Assembly: GCF_013377495.2 (NCBI RefSeq)
Contig: NC_066371.1
Span: 11,303,501-11,367,500 of the forward strand
Reading direction: 5' to 3'
DNA: 64,000 nucleotides
From: Cygnus atratus
Taxonomy: Eukaryota > Chordata > Aves > Anseriformes > Anatidae
The first letter of the stretch is position 1. The number at the start of each line of letters is the position of its first letter. The notes under the pieces are model-generated. The model was not told where the DNA came from. It made no database searches and saw only the letters and a program-made list of their open reading frames with translations. Positions 1-11,271 of this stretch are shown here, in pieces. Made by a program: the position numbers and the translations under genes.

Positions 1-1779
1 ATGAAAGAATTCTGCCATTTCAGGAGCACTGGAAAGCACAGGTGATGGAAGGCAGAGGGAGCATGACTCCCTGTACTGCAATGTGCTCCACAATAACAGC
101 ACGAGAACCAGCTGCAATTTGGTGGGGATGGTGACACAGAGGTCAGACAAGCTGTATTGTAATTTGCGTCCAGGAAAATGCAATCAGACATGAGCAGGCA
201 ACAAAGGATCACTCTTCCAGTTATTATGAACAAAGAGCATGCAGCGGGAAATCATAGAGGCCTCTCTACAAGACCCCTGTGCCTTCAGCTTAGCTCCCTC
301 TCAGCCTAATTACGTGGCCTTGTTTGCATTAGTTATTGTCTGTGGGATCTCCCATGTCCCCTTCTCGCTGAGTGTCACTCAGAGCCATTAACACAAATTG
401 CACAACCATACTAGGGATTCCCCTAGGGCACACATAAACTTTCCACACCAAATACGATCAGTCCGGCCTGGGGCAACACCCAGGAGGGAAGATTTCAGCT
501 TAAATGGTTAGAAGTTGGAAAAGTTGTAAGTAACGCAAAGTGGGGGTCTAATAATAGGAAGTGTTAGGCAGCCTTAATAGAAAGCACATTACCAGGCTTG
601 TGCTCAGCATATAATGTATCTTCTCCAAGTTAATTGCTCATCAGTTCAGTACATAAACAAAGACTGATGCTGTGACTGTGCAAGCGGCAGGGCTCATTCC
701 TCGGTGAGCTTCTCGCTGCTAAAAGAAAGGCTCACTCCAAACACCTCGTCCTACCTGCCCACGATAGCAGAGTGCCGGGGAGAACAGCTGCCTACAAACC
801 CAGGAGGTCCTCCTGGACCTAACGAGCTGGGGCTCTGTCACCCTGTGAAGGCTGCTCTCTGTCCTGCTGCTGACAAACATGTCCAGCTGAAATAAGGTTA
901 CTGCAATGCCTCCTCATCTTAAATGCATTCCCTTCCTCACCCCCAAGAAGGCTTACAGGTAGCTTTTTGTTTAACTTCAGCTCTTGCCTGGTGTTCTCAA
1001 ACCCTGCCAGTTTTGTTTTTCCAAAACTAGGTACCTATAGGCACTGGGACAGAGGTACTGACCCTCTTAGTGCCAAGTTATGTGAGCAAGGAAGCAGCTG
1101 AGGGCAGGGAGCTTCGTGGGGTTTGGATGTGCCCAGGGGACAGGGAGCAAACTCAGCAGCATCTCTGCCTATGTGTAGGAATATGCATAGGTCTAAAGCT
1201 GGAGGTCTGACAGGCTCTGAGGCATGAGCAGCCAGTAGGTGGGATGGGTATGGGTTGGAGGGTGATCCAACGGGGCTGTGAGGGGGTCATAGGAGTTACT
1301 GACAAGAGCAGGAACCTGATGTTTACCAGCCATAGACAGTGAGGTCATGACTTTGCAACTAGCCTCAGTGGGTCCCACAGTTTGCACCAAGCCTGTGGTC
1401 ACCACATAGCACTAAAGGCTGAATTTGGATGGCTTGGTAAACATCATATTAGCATCCCAGTCTGTCCCTACTGGAACAGAGCTCCTTAACGCTTGGCTTG
1501 GAAACACTTTCTGAAGCAGCCTTAAGGTTTATCCACGAGAAATGTCTGAAATCTGGGATTCCCAATTGCATGAATGGCTGGTCTCACCTGGAATCATATG
1601 GCAGGAGGCGTAATGAAGTGCTGGTCTCTAGCAGCAAATAGGTCTAGACAGATCACCAGGCTGCTTCTAAACAGCGGAGAACGAATGGCCAGAGGTGAAA
1701 ATTGTCTGCTCTCGGGAGTCCGCTGTTTACAATCATCTCAGTGCCCAAGAAGGTAGCATAAGTTATCCCATGGCAAAAG
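1..1779. other. unique non-coding sequence
   Basis: No gene, RNA or clear repeat is visible here. The open frames are short (63 codons at 704-895, 70 codons on the minus strand at 1193-1405), lack splice-site support and resemble no family I know. The text is neither repetitive nor CpG-rich. Confidence 0.6.
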
Positions 1780-2090
1780 ATATTCTAATTTGCCTTTGGC
1801 TCAGCCTGCAAGACTGTAATCAGTGCTGCTAATCTTTAATAAAAGGGGTTCACAGGAGCTTTTGTTTATAATGACATGGTGGGTGATAGCTCTTTCTTGT
1901 TATAATCCCCTCTCAGAAAGCATCTGATGGGCAAAATGTCTCCCCTGACAGTTTGCTTAAATTTTCATTTGCCAAAACACTGAATAAACTTCTTGTTTGT
2001 CTAATGGAACTAGAAAGAATTGTGACACTTTTATTGTTTGTTTACTTCCTCACTAGGGCACCAGCTAAATTGAAGATGTCATCACACAGC
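1780..2090. promoter_or_regulatory. AT-rich conserved-looking non-coding block
   Basis: The block is low in CpG and dense in ATTA/TTTAAT, TTTGTTTA and AATAAA words. It contains forkhead-like TTGTTTA around 1863 and 2036 and homeodomain-like core words. This texture is characteristic of vertebrate conserved non-coding elements and differs from the C-rich text on either side. Conservation is inferred from texture only; no alignment was possible. A chance AT-rich stretch would look similar. Confidence 0.3.
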
Positions 2091-2466
2091 ACTGAGAATC
2101 AAGCTTCTTAATTTAACTGATTGGTTTGCAAACAAGGGTCTCCAAAGCACCACTGAGCTACACAGGCTTTGCGGTGACCACAGACTGAAAAACATCAATG
2201 AACTACAGGCAGAAGAAGCAATGCAATAGGGAGGTAATCCCAGAAAAGCTGCTGCTTTTACAAGGTATTGCACAGAAGCACTGGTCAAACGGCGTCTGTA
2301 AAAGCGGCAGAGAGAAGACAAAGAGTGCAATACGTTTTCCTATAAATCCTACATAATTAGCAGCTGCTACTGGATTAATGCTAGCACTAATTCTGAAAGG
2401 GGAGGGGGGATGATTTCTTGCCTGAATTCCCTCTATTATTCACTCTTTTTATTCCCTTACAACCAG
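2091..2466. other. non-coding sequence leading to a candidate exon
   Basis: From about 2340 the sequence becomes rich in homeodomain-type words (ATAATTAGC, GGATTAATGC). It then runs into a pyrimidine-rich tract (CTCTATTATTCACTCTTTTT and on to 2459) that would serve the acceptor at 2465-2466. No other feature is seen. Confidence 0.35.
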
Positions 2467-2556
2467 GAGGAGAGTTACTCTGGCTTTACACCACACCAAG
2501 CAAGGACGGACTGCAGCATTCGGGATGCAGACAGAGGAGCAGTCCCCCATGGATCG
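2467..2556 (+). CDS. candidate 90-nt internal coding exon, function unknown
   Basis: Seen: a pyrimidine tract ending in CAACCAG, then 90 nt open in one frame, then a TCG|GTGAGA donor. Length 90 and phase 0 at both ends make it a cassette-type exon of 30 residues. The predicted residues begin EESYSGFTPHQARTD and end AVPHGS. The frame also stays open beyond both splice sites (2410-2664), which weakens the case because nothing forces the splice boundaries. I do not recognise the protein. The flanks look conserved (ATTA-rich), as is usual for alternatively spliced neural exons. A chance pairing of splice motifs is an equal alternative. Confidence 0.27.
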
Positions 2557-2971
2557 GTGAGATTTTCAGACAGATCAAATGTTGAGCTTCAGGTAATTGG
2601 CAGAGATCCTTTAATGTCTGAGTTTAACACTCACCTACTAGAAGAGAACACAATTAGGCAATGAGATGTGGAAGAGTCTGAAGTGCCAGGTATAATAATT
2701 CAGCTGTAGTAGGCTGTTCAGCAGAAAGCTGAAGGCTAAGAGCTGTCAATTACACCAGGGGTGAATTAATACAACCAAATTCATGCACTGAAGCATCTTA
2801 TTATTGCTATGATCACATTTTATTATGAAGCAGTTTGGGTGAGGTTATTTTTTTTTAATTTATTTATCTATGTTAATTTTGTACAGAGGCAAATAAGTTA
2901 TGAGTTGGGAATTGTATTAATTTCACTGCTTGGAAATATTTTAATAGCCGATTAGGTCGCTTGTTAGTTGT
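2557..2971. other. AT-rich non-coding sequence
   Basis: AT-rich text with GGTAATTGGC, ACACAATTAGGC and GGTGAATTAATAC words. It could be an extension of conserved sequence around the candidate exon. A T-rich/A-rich stretch lies at 2848-2880. No gene is seen. Confidence 0.35.
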
Positions 2972-3011
2972 GTTCGTTCGTTCGTTCGTTCTTTCTTTCT
3001 TACTTACTTTC
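2972..3011. repeat. (TTCG)n/(TTCT)n tetranucleotide microsatellite
   Basis: Four-base units run from GTTCGTTCGTTCGTTC into TTTCTTTCTTACTTACTTT. The CpG-containing TTCG units sit next to TTCT units, consistent with CpG decay or repeat slippage within one array. Confidence 0.85.
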
Positions 3012-4189
3012 TCATTATGAAATTAGTGTTATGTACAAGCACCATGGGGTAGCAAAGCATAACCCCTCTTGGTCCCCATCCTACACAAAATTTACTAGTA
3101 ACCCTACAAACTCAACTTCCACACCAACATTTCCTTACCTCCCCCATGTGCATTTGAAGGGCTGGCCTCTCTAGCGCAAACAGAAAAGGATTTCATAGTC
3201 CAGAGGGAGATCTCCCCATTCTCCCTAAGACAAATAAACTGCATGACTGAAAGCACGAGGAAGCTCAGCAATCAGAATTTAGGATCCAGGAAAACTGTGA
3301 CTTGGACACATCCAGCAAATAATGTCACATACAGAGGGCATGGCTGCGCTGCACCATCCCAGCCTTCTGCAAGCAGTGCTGCTCTTGCGGAACCAGACAG
3401 GCTGGGGGGAACCACGCAGTTAAGGGAAGGCACTGAAGTGTCTTCGGTTTCTAGGGTAAGGTATCTAACCTGGCTGAAAGTCAACAATATTTAAAGACCA
3501 GCTGCCCTGAGATGATACCGAGAGAGGCTTTCCCCTTCCAAGAAAGAGATGTCTGGGTATTTGCCACTTTTACAACTTGGATTGAAAGTCTCAGGCAGTC
3601 TGTAGACATTAATTAGTTATTTATATTGAGAGAACAGGGCTCTAAGGTTTTCCTCCTCCACTTGCATAGCACGGGCGAGATAAGATTCCTGGTCTCACCC
3701 CTGCTAGACACCCACCCATGCAAGAGCACCTGGGGCTGGAGCAGCAGGGCCTTCACTTCGAGAGCTTGGGCACAGCCAAGGAGGGGAAGACTGGCTGAGG
3801 ACAGCTGGGATATGGCAGATAAAAGTCTCATGCATGGGTAGCCCAAATCTAAATGAAAGCACGCTGGATTTACATGGGATTTGGGTAGAACTGGTTTGGG
3901 GACAGGTAGAGGGCAGGAAGATGGGATGTGGGCAGATCTAGGCAAGGCAGGAGGTAGGGAAGAGCAGGAGGGAAAAGCATTTAAGTGCCCCAAAGTAAGA
4001 GAAAAGGCCACTCCGTTGCCTTGGCCACCAATATTTCTGCAAAAGCTCAGCGAATCCAGCTGCTAACATCAGAAGCTCAGAAGCTTGGTGGAATCCTACA
4101 GTAACATTTTTCTTTGGCTTAATTACCGAAATAGACAAATTGGAAATTGGCCCATCATGAAGATAAATAGCAATAAAAAAAAAATGCAG
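3012..4189. other. unique non-coding sequence
   Basis: No recognisable gene or repeat. The opposed open frames at 3613-4011 (minus) and 3626-3841 (plus) overlap and look like chance frames in GC-richer text. An A-run lies at 4173-4182. Confidence 0.55.
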
Positions 4190-4930
4190 TTGAGAAAACT
4201 GTTCCTTCTAAATTATAATTAACCACCCACCGGCAGCTACCTGGCAGAGGTGAGAGGGGAGGCTGCGAGCAGCCCCTCGGCTCGGCCGGCAGCGCTTCCC
4301 GTGATGCTCCTCGTTACTGCACCTCCGGGGCACTTAATGCCCCATTTTGCTTTCAGTGCAATTATAAAAGGCCACTTACATTTGCCACCCCCCTTCTTTG
4401 TCTCCCCACCCCAAGATCTCTAATAGTCTAAATTATCAGCAAATTGCCTATTTGATAAGGGCAAGCCATTTTGCATTGAGAGCTGAACTATTTCCCACTT
4501 CTGGGGGATAATATTAGGCAAATAACAAGCATCATTCTTTTGACATGTACAATTATTTGCCAAGTGTATGTTTGAATAGCCTGCTCCTTTGTGTGACAGG
4601 GTCCGTTCCCCATTAGCATACTTGACAGATGAATATGCTGGGTCCTTGTGGAAAACCTGGCAGTAACCATGGTGATTGGGAGACAATGTTTTGAGTGAGG
4701 GATGTATTATCAATTTCAACTGGAAGTAAAAAAGTGTATCGCTAACGAGCTGATCTGCAATCCAGGAGAAATACATTGTTCCCAGGTAATTAAGCCCATC
4801 TTGGTACCAGTTTTAAACTCACATAAATTAGAGGCAGAGGTATCTACCTATTTTGTTGTTTCTCTGTTTCCCGATGGAGGTTTTTCTCCTTGCTTTTTAA
4901 TTAAAGTTCTCTGTGAAAGAACTGAAATGT
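4190..4930. promoter_or_regulatory. conserved-looking non-coding block with a small CpG-richer core
   Basis: A short CpG-richer segment (about 4230-4330, with CTCGGCTCGGCCGGCAGCGC) is bracketed by AATTATAATTAACC before it and GCACTTAATGCCCC, AGTGCAATTATAAAAGG after it. It is followed by several hundred bases of low-CpG, ATTA-rich text. The mixture of homeodomain-type sites and a small CpG island resembles a distal enhancer or minor promoter. ATTATAAAAGG near 4360 is TATA-like, but no first exon can be assigned. This is inference from composition. Confidence 0.3.
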
Positions 4931-7900
4931 GATTTTCTTTGTGCTAAGAAGTTCTGGGGGCAAAGTGGATAGCCCGGACAGTCCCTGTCTTTGGGTGTAT
5001 TAGGGTGGGGTGAGCAGCTGGCCTTGCTAAACAAGGCTCCCAGGACAGTCTCTCTCTCTTGTCTGCCACCTTTTGGGTTACCCTGGCTTTATTCTGAGCT
5101 TTCTTTTTGGAACTGTGGAAGGAGATGTTGCCCTTGTATCACTCCAGAGAAAGCAGGCAGCTAAGCAGTGGCTGTGGACATCTCTTCTGACCTTGCTGAA
5201 CCTTGCCTTTGATGTCCAGGCTCTGCTACCTCCTGGGCATGTCACGGCTGTCCCCACTGAGAGGAAGGTGCTGCCCGAGTCCAGAAGAGCCCCACTGATT
5301 GCCTCCACTGGCTGCTCCCTGAACAAAATGATGCCCCTCCTGCGACTGGTGGGGCAAACCCCAATCTTGCAGGGGCAAGGAGAGAGGAAAGAAGAGAGGA
5401 GAGCATTTCTATTTGCTGACCGCAGAGCAGAGTGGGAATGCCTCTTGTCCCCACTTTGGGAAGGTGATTTCACGTCCAGAGGAGCTCTGATGTTTGCACT
5501 GGGTCCCAGCCCCTCCTGTGTGCACAGATTTCCTGGTCAGGGTCCTGTGGGAAGAGGCAGACAGACGTCACCACCCACTCAGGGCTACCTGGTGCATCGA
5601 AAGAAACAGCTCTGGATGCAGCACCGAATCCATCACAGGGAGGAGAGATGTCCTTATGCCTTCATTTGATTAGAGAGGCTGCTCACATGCCTTTCCCCCT
5701 TGGGAAAGACAGACTAAATAACCTCTGCATAGCAATGCTTTGCCTCAAATCTTGCCCATTTAAGTCTATACAGAATAGGTGAACAGCATCTCCATTTTGT
5801 CCTGGTAGTTATTTTTCATCAGCTCTGCCTGGGGATAGATGGACACAAAACCCAGGCAGGGAGCAACAAGACCGGTGTTTTCCTCACGCTCTGCTAAGAG
5901 AACCAAGCGACCTGTTTGAAACCCCTGCCCAGTCCCCTCATGGACCCCTTGAATCTCTGTAACACATAACCTCACTTTACTGAAAAAAGGTAGATTACAG
6001 AAACAAGGTTACTGTTAGCAGTATGATTAGCAACATATTCTCTAAAGTCCTTCATTAGCAGGAATGTCCCTGCCTTTTTAGACTCAAATTTGCCCTCATT
6101 TTCCACACACCTGGTGCTCTCTTGCTTTTACTATTGTAAAATATTGACATGGAAAAAGCTGAATCAGGTACCTGAGGTCAGAGAAGGTGATTTGCACTGG
6201 AGTAATGAATCCTACTGCCTCCCAGAGCTCCCTTTCTTGCTTTTTCCTTGTTCCTGGTTCTTTTTCAGGCAAATGTTTGATTTATTTTTTTTTCCCCCAC
6301 CCCCAGCCTCTGTTCCCACCACTCTCCCTGTTTTGGACTTTGGCAGGTTGAGAGCTACAATTAGAGCCAGTGTTTATGGTGCTGGCCATATGGCTCACGA
6401 TGCAAAACAGCAGCTGCATGGGAATCTCGAGAGGAGCCCTCCCCAAGGTCACGGCGCGCAAGGGAGCGCATGCCCACCCAGGTGGGACACAGGAGCCTGC
6501 CACCACTTGATCTATGACCGTGCACATACCGATCGAGCACCTCTGATGCAAACTAATGCCAGAGCAGCTGTGGAGCACTGATTGTGTTGCAAAGATGGAT
6601 GTTTAGCAGAGCATCGGGGACACGGAAACATCAGAGGTTTCTTCCTCCTTCCAGAGACCCGCTGCAAGTTCCTGAAATCAGGAGGGAGATGGGCTGAAGT
6701 CACCTGGGACCTTACAGTGCCTTAAAAGTAAGCTGCAGGTCAGCACTGAGATGAAGGATTCCCTTTTACTGGAGGGTCTTCTAGAGGGAATTTATCTGGG
6801 TACCACTCATGGAGAGCCACATGAGATGGGGGCTCTCATGGCAGCAAGCATCTTGCTGTCCCAAATCGGGGCACTTTCTGCCCATTCTGTTTCTGCTGTG
6901 ACCCTTCCCTTTCCATCCCAAAGATACGTGACAACACGACCACCATTGTGGCCCCTTGTCTGATTGATAGTCTCAGCTGTGTCATCCACAAACACAAGGT
7001 AAAAAATCCCATTACTGCAATCACAAATGCATTACACCCATATCTAAAGAGCAGAGATTCATTCCAGATTAGGTAGATTTTTTTTTTTCTTAAGAAGGGA
7101 CAGTGTTTAAATCACAAATTTTCTATAGAAATAGCTCTGTAAAAAGCAACCTGAACAACTTCTGCACCCAGCTGTCTTTCAGAAAACCTAGCACCAAGCT
7201 AGCCAAGCTGGGATTTCCTTTGGCTCTCTTGTAACATTACCAGATATGCTTTTAAAGATGTCACATTCATAAAAGAGCAAGTATGTGACCTGACTGAAGC
7301 AGGCATTTCCCAGGCTGTTTATCACCCTCCAATAAATGAATGAGAGCATTTGATGCTTACAGGCTCTAACCAGCCCAGAAGGGCACTCTCTGGGACTGCA
7401 CCAGCTGCCCTGCTCTTCCCAGAGAGCAGAAAAGTACATGTCCCAGAGTCTGACACACAGGCCAGTGAGCTGCTCATCATCGTGCAGGAAGCCAGCTAGC
7501 TCTCCATATTGCATCACAGAGCCCATCTCAGAAATGCGTCTATTGCTGCACTTCCAGGATGTCCCCATTTAACAGTGTGGCAACACCACACAGCAGTGTG
7601 GGGACTGAGGAAGGCTGCTTGCCTGTCTGAAACCACTGAAAGAAGTTAGTCCAATGCTACTCTTTCTGCAGGACACAGCCTCCCAGCCGTTGCCAGTCTG
7701 ACCAGGACCTGAGGCTTTAAATCTCACCCAAAAAATTTCAGGCAAGATCTTGTCTGCCTGTGTTAAGGATTGCCCCCTTAAACTAAATCTGTATGTGAAG
7801 GTGTTGAAGAGGTTTCCCTGCTGACCACTCCAATCCCGAAGTTGTTATCTATAGTACCATATTCAGTCTCCATATGGTGCTCACATAGAGTAAAAAAATG

Positions 7901-9040
7901 TGTAGAGGATGGTACATACACAATGTCTCATAATATTATGCAAAATGTTTTATCAGTGGGTCTTCAGAAGACTAAAATAGATGAAAGGAGGCTGAATCTG
8001 CAATAATTAAAGTAAGTAATAGAAATGTTAGGTGAGAGAGCAGGGAGGAAGGAAATAATATTCTGCATTACCTTGTGATGCCCCAATGTCCAGTCACAAA
8101 AATAAACAAATAAAACAGGTTCTGGATGGTGGCTAAAAGTGAAGAGAAAGGCAGAGGAGCTGGTGGGGCAGAGGTCTTTTCTGGGATCAGACATTCCCTC
8201 TCATGTAGACAGAATGCTTAAACAGTGGACATCTTCCTTTGAGTCTTTAACAACCCCTAATTTAGGTTTTACACTATGTATTGCTATGTACATGGCTGCA
8301 GAGAGCAATTGAAACCATCTTAATGAGGTACTTGGGCTCCTTATATAGCCCATGAAGAGAGCTGGTGACTGACAAACAGCTGAGAAAGCCTGGGAGCTAT
8401 CAGAGCTGCTCTGTAGAAAACACAAAGCACAGCATAGCATGAACTTTTTCCCTTCAGGCAGGAAATAATTGCCTGCCTTCCCAAACCAGGGCACTTCTGT
8501 GCCTATGTGTCAGTGGATAGAGAAGTTCTGGGCTAAGCGAAGCAGAAAATAGGAATTAAACATCTCCAAGGTTTGTCAGCATAAGGATGGAGGCTTTCTG
8601 GATTGCTCCCTGGGGTGCAAACACCCCTCACACTTTGCTGGCGAACCTCACCCATAGCTGGCTCTGTGACAGTTTGTAAGTGAGAAAACCCAAATCAGGT
8701 AGTGAATTCAAGGTCTTGGGGCCAGAATTGCTTGGGACCTCACTGTTACCTGCATCGCCCTGCTCTGAGAGTGACAAATTGGGAGGTGAGGGGAAGAAAC
8801 GACCAACCTGATTTCCAACTGTTATAACTGTACCCGGTCAAGGTGCCAACCTGGCTGTGTCCCGCAGTGGAGATGCCATTTTGGACCTTTCCACGTGTCC
8901 CCCTATGAGGCAGGGGCTAAGTACTGCCCAGGTCTGCAAGGCACCCAGCCAGAGTCACGTCCCATCCCACAACACGGCCTTTTCTGGTCTGCAGCAGCTA
9001 ACTGTTTCCAGAGAGCTCCAGAGTGAGTGTTACTATTAGA
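4931..9040. other. unique non-coding sequence
   Basis: About 4.1 kb without a supported gene. The longest open frame (198 codons at 5073-5669, plus) is matched by long antisense frames over the same bases and has no recognisable domain. Short runs include pyrimidine text at 6280-6303 and a T-run at 7078-7089. I see no identifiable transposon. Confidence 0.5.
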
Positions 9041-9260
9041 CATAGACCTACAGACACATTAAAACATAATGAAGTGTCTTAATCACCCTTTACAAGCTAA
9101 ATTTATCACAGGGAACCCTATAAAATGAAAGTGAAAGAGCAATTCCGCAACTACCCTTACCCAAGATAGATAGAGAGATATTATTTGTTGTTAATGAATG
9201 GCAAATTCATTGCTGTCTCATCCCCATGAATGAAATATGTGGGGATGCAGAGAGAGGGCT
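9041..9260. promoter_or_regulatory. AT-rich conserved-looking block
   Basis: Low-CpG text with AACATAATGAAGTG, GTCTTAATCACC, AGCTAAATTTATC and TTGTTAATGAATGGC, unlike the C-rich neighbours. It reads like a conserved non-coding element, but this rests on texture only. Confidence 0.25.
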
Positions 9261-10614
9261 CCGGGCTGCACAGAGGACATTTTGCAATCAGCTCACGGCA
9301 CCTATTTAAACTGCCTGGAAGCTCAGTTACGCTGATGCTCTAATGCCCAGATGCAGGCATGCCTGCCTCAAAATCCTCTGCTAACCTGGGGCTCAGCAGC
9401 TTCCTGGCCCCTCCAGACTTGATTGCCTCAATCAGCAGGGTTTTCCTTCACAGAGCCTGGGGGTAGAGCGCAATGATTTCTGCAGCTTCCTTAATGAAGC
9501 CAAGACATCTCAGCCTAAGTGATATCTTCCCCTGTATAATTAAGTATTTGGCAGAGTCTAACTATCTGGGGTAAGCACCCCAGGTACACAGTGCCTGCAG
9601 TACCAGGGATACTGTGGTAGGAAGCACTGCAATGCTGCTGTCCCCAAGTGGGTACATCCCCACCAGCCTTCTGGCCTTTCTTCTCCTTGCTCCTCTCCCC
9701 AGCGGGATCTCTCAAATCCCAGCAGAGCCCAGACCAGCCTTCAATGCTGCCCTGAAGAGCTCAGGTGTGATGATCAGGCCGAGAGGCTGTGGGTGGCCCA
9801 AACCCCACCGGGCCTAGTCATAGGCCTTAGCTCTGCTCAGCACAAGGCCAACAGCCTCTGTCCTCCGAGCGTGCCCTGGCTGTGCTGTTTTCCTGTGGCC
9901 TTAATGACAGCGAGGCCTTGTGTTGTGAATGCAGATAAACCCCCAGGCCAGGCAGAAGGACTTTTGCTCAGATCCACCTGAAGCCTCCAAGGGCTTTGGG
10001 GCTGGGGGAGCACCCAGATATCTCTCAACCTGAGCTAAAGCCCTGCCACCGATTCTCACCAAAGGCACATCCTTCCCTGCTCCTGGGAGCCCTTGCAGCA
10101 CTCAGACCCATCGTGTTACACCACAGCTTGCCCTGCACAAGGCCAGGCATCCCTGATCAGCTCCAGTGAGACACCAGAGAGCAGTCAATTCTGCCTCCCT
10201 TCATGCCATCATCCCTGCCTCCGCAGCACCCGGCCTTTCCCCGAGAACCGCTGTGCTTGGCCATGAGCCACAGCCCAGGGCAGACTGATACATGCTTCTC
10301 CACATACAGGGGGAGTAAGTTTAAATAATCTGCTTTCAAGTCAAGATCCACCAATCTTGCAGTCTCCACTTCCCATCTTGTGTGCGCCCTTTCTGTGTGC
10401 CCTTCTACCTCTTTGGTCACAAACTTAAACTGATGTGCTTTAAAGTACCAGATCTCTTCTCTTTGTCTGCTCTAGCCCTGGCCAATGCAAAGGTGAGCTG
10501 CTCTTCACAGGGCTAATTTCTACACAAAGCAGCGGGGGCAGGATGCACTCTCAAAGGGTAAGTGTTTTAGGACTGTTCCAATGGGCATTTTAGGAAGCCT
10601 CAAAGCACAGCTGG
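9261..10614. other. unique non-coding sequence
   Basis: GC-richer text with several overlapping short open frames on both strands and no supported gene, RNA or repeat. Confidence 0.5.
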
Positions 10615-10755
10615 AAAGGTCCAGCTCCCTGCTTTACTACTGATTCACTGCAGGAGCATGGATAAATAAATCATTTCACCTCTTTCTGCCCCCATATAAA
10701 AAGAACTGATGATGCCTTTCCTTTGTCAAGCACCATGAGATCTCAGGGTAAAACA
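10615..10755 (+). repeat. MIR-like (CORE-SINE family) relic
   Basis: Order and spacing match the middle and 3' part of a MIR-type SINE. ACTGATTCACTGCAGG is followed by AAATCATTTCACCTCTTTCT (the position of the family word 'cttaacctctctg'), then CCCATATAAAAAGAACTGAT ('catctgtaaaatggggat'), then TCAAGCACCATGAGATCTCA (the 'aagcgctttgagatc' segment of sauropsid versions). It is strongly diverged and has no intact tRNA-derived head, so it is not mobile now. Confidence 0.5.
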
Positions 10756-11245
10756 CACTCGGAGTTTTATTAATTCTTCTTTGGGGATCTTGTTATTAGG
10801 GCCATCCGTGTGGTCATGCACCTTTGAAGTAAATATCAGCAGGAAATAGAAAAAGAGAGCTCCCTACCATCCAGGGATCAGACAGTCCCATCGATTGCAA
10901 ACACACAGCCTCATTTAAATGAGTGGGTGCTGTGCACACACAGCAGCTGGGATGTTCTGCTCCCAGCACAGCTCAGCTGTATGTCCTGAACAACCTCTTG
11001 GACACACGTCCAATCAAAGTGACAGTGTGGGAAAAAATCCTTCTTTCTACATTTGCAGTTCTGCCATCATCAAAAGGCATAGCATGACCTTCCTGCCAGC
11101 AGACACTGGCTAAGCAGTGTGTTTTCCTTGAGGGTCTCATATATCGTCCTCTTCCGAAACATGGCTGCAGCAGGTAACTGTTTGTTAGGCTGTGTGCTGT
11201 GCACCTACTGGAAGATTGTACAAATACAGCATCTTCGTGTCCTTG
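10756..11245. other. unique non-coding sequence
   Basis: No gene or repeat recognised. The short frame at 10919-11113 is unsupported. Confidence 0.5.
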
Positions 11246-11271
11246 AAGAGCCTATAAATAAATAGGCTCTT
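11246..11271. repeat. perfect inverted repeat, 10-bp arms, 6-nt loop
   Basis: Arm AAGAGCCTAT (11246-11255) is the exact reverse complement of ATAGGCTCTT (11262-11271) around the loop AAATAA. It could form a small hairpin or cruciform. It is too short for a typical pre-miRNA. No T-run follows it. Confidence 0.9.

Noticed and set aside
7640..7690. CR1-like phrase (AAGTTAGTCCAATGCTACTC then TTTCTGCAGGACACAGCC)
   Set aside because: Only one short phrase resembles a CR1 tail and no ordered neighbouring segments follow.
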